Notes under the pieces: generated by a model
What the model was told of the DNA's origin: nothing
Databases searched by the model: none
The model's input: only the letters and a program-made list of their open reading frames with translations
NCBI GenBank assembly: GCA_023134875.1
Contig: JAGLUH010000520.1
Location: forward strand, 1 to 6,608
Source: Candidatus Zixiibacteriota bacterium
GTDB lineage: Bacteria; Zixibacteria; MSB-5A5; CAIYYT01
Reading direction: 5' to 3'
Length of the DNA: 6,608 nt
Part shown: one piece after another, positions 6,177 to 6,608 of the stretch
Position numbering within the stretch: the first letter of the stretch is position 1
Layout of the letters: the number at the start of each line of letters is the position of its first letter
Translations under genes and position numbers: made by a program

Positions 6177-6502
6177 CTGTTTCCTCCTTGGTTATTGGAA
6201 CATGTCGATATGGAACAATACGATTATCTGAAGCCGGAAGTTGCGCTCGTGCGACGTTTTTCTCGCTTCTTCTCCTGCTTGGTTGGGGTGCACCTTTCTT
6301 TCTGGCCCGCTCGAACCTGGTCACGCAGGATGGTGAGGCTCTGGGCGCGCGGCCGCACCTCCAGACTGAGGAATTAGCTCGGAATTTTTCCGGGGTGTGT
6401 ATATATAAGTGGTTGTCATTGCGGTAATTATGCCGGTTTCAGGAAGGTTTCAAAGATACGGCAGTAAGTTAGGCAGCTGGGATAAAAATACTCATAGTAG
6501 GT
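6177..6502. other. Gene-free region upstream of the transglutaminase-like gene
   Basis: Apart from the ribosome site of the minus-strand gene and its possible -10 (6223-6228), I find no supported feature. An open plus-strand frame at 6143-6427 and an overlapping one at 6159-6377 lack ribosome sites and start inside the neighbouring gene. An AT-rich TATATATA stretch lies near 6400. The region ends where repeat copy 2 begins. Confidence 0.4.
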
Positions 6503-6587
6503 AGTTGTAGGTCAAAAATCCTGCACTTTTGACGTCTCGCCGGTAGGCGAGAGTAAAGTTGTCAAAACCACAGGGGTTTTGACCTAC
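6503..6587 (+). repeat. Dispersed three-hairpin palindromic repeat, copy 2
   Basis: This is the second copy of the element at 3877-3962, in the same orientation, and it is the better preserved one. The ends GTAGGTCAAAA (6508-6518) and TTTTGACCTAC (6577-6587) are perfect inverted repeats. The three internal stems are also perfect: GTCAAAA 6511-6517 with 6527-6533, TCTCGCC 6535-6541 with 6546-6552, and GTCAAAACC 6561-6569 with 6575-6583. Together the two copies bracket about 2.5 kb containing the WxxGHW and transglutaminase-like genes. Confidence 0.87.
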
Positions 6588-6608
6588 GGGGAAGGGTTGG
6601 TTGTCGAG

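Noticed and set aside
6143..6427. Plus-strand open frames at the right end (6143-6427 and 6159-6377)
   Set aside because: Both start inside the opposite-strand gene and lack ribosome sites. A hydrophobic stretch followed by a polar tail hints at a decayed gene, but the evidence is too thin to call it.

Overview
This is a 6.6 kb bacterial chromosomal window with about 50-57% GC in most of its genes. It carries five protein genes: an eight-repeat PQQ-like beta-propeller protein cut by the left edge, a small heat-shock protein (Hsp20), the chaperone DnaK, a short secreted protein with six WxxGHW repeats, and, on the minus strand, an exported transglutaminase-like protein. Strong AGGAGG-type ribosome sites, Sec signal peptides and clean intrinsic terminators all fit a bacterium. 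A likely sigma-54 promoter and dispersed palindromic repeats are compatible with an FCB-group candidate phylum or a deltaproteobacteria-like lineage. I cannot fix the taxon from sequence alone.

Layout. Positions 3-1082 hold the propeller gene. Positions 1083-1306 form the most interesting regulatory region. Three copies of TGYCA-N3-TGACA (second copy starting CGTCA) begin exactly 20 bp apart at 1091, 1111 and 1131. They are followed by an IHF-like site (1180-1192) and a -24/-12 element (TTGGCAC...ATGCT, GG-N10-GC, 1221-1237). This is the textbook order of a sigma-54 enhancer-dependent promoter, and it faces hsp20 (1307-1741). A perfect 11-bp-stem terminator (1769-1801) separates hsp20 from dnaK (1908-3833), so the two chaperone genes are neighbours but probably separate transcription units. 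Hsp20 would hold unfolded proteins and DnaK would refold them. grpE and dnaJ are not present in the window.

The 647 bp after dnaK is gene-free and full of palindromic DNA: an 86-bp three-hairpin repeat (second copy at 6503-6587), the dnaK terminator, a 53-bp cruciform-like element, one copy of a second palindromic repeat, and a bulged hairpin. The WxxGHW gene (4481-4867) follows with its own terminator. It is bracketed by inverted copies of the second repeat (4194-4228 and 4956-4989). The convergent transglutaminase-like gene (5037-6176, minus) is visibly more AT-rich than the rest. The right end (6177-6502) has no gene I can support and runs into the second copy of the 86-bp repeat.
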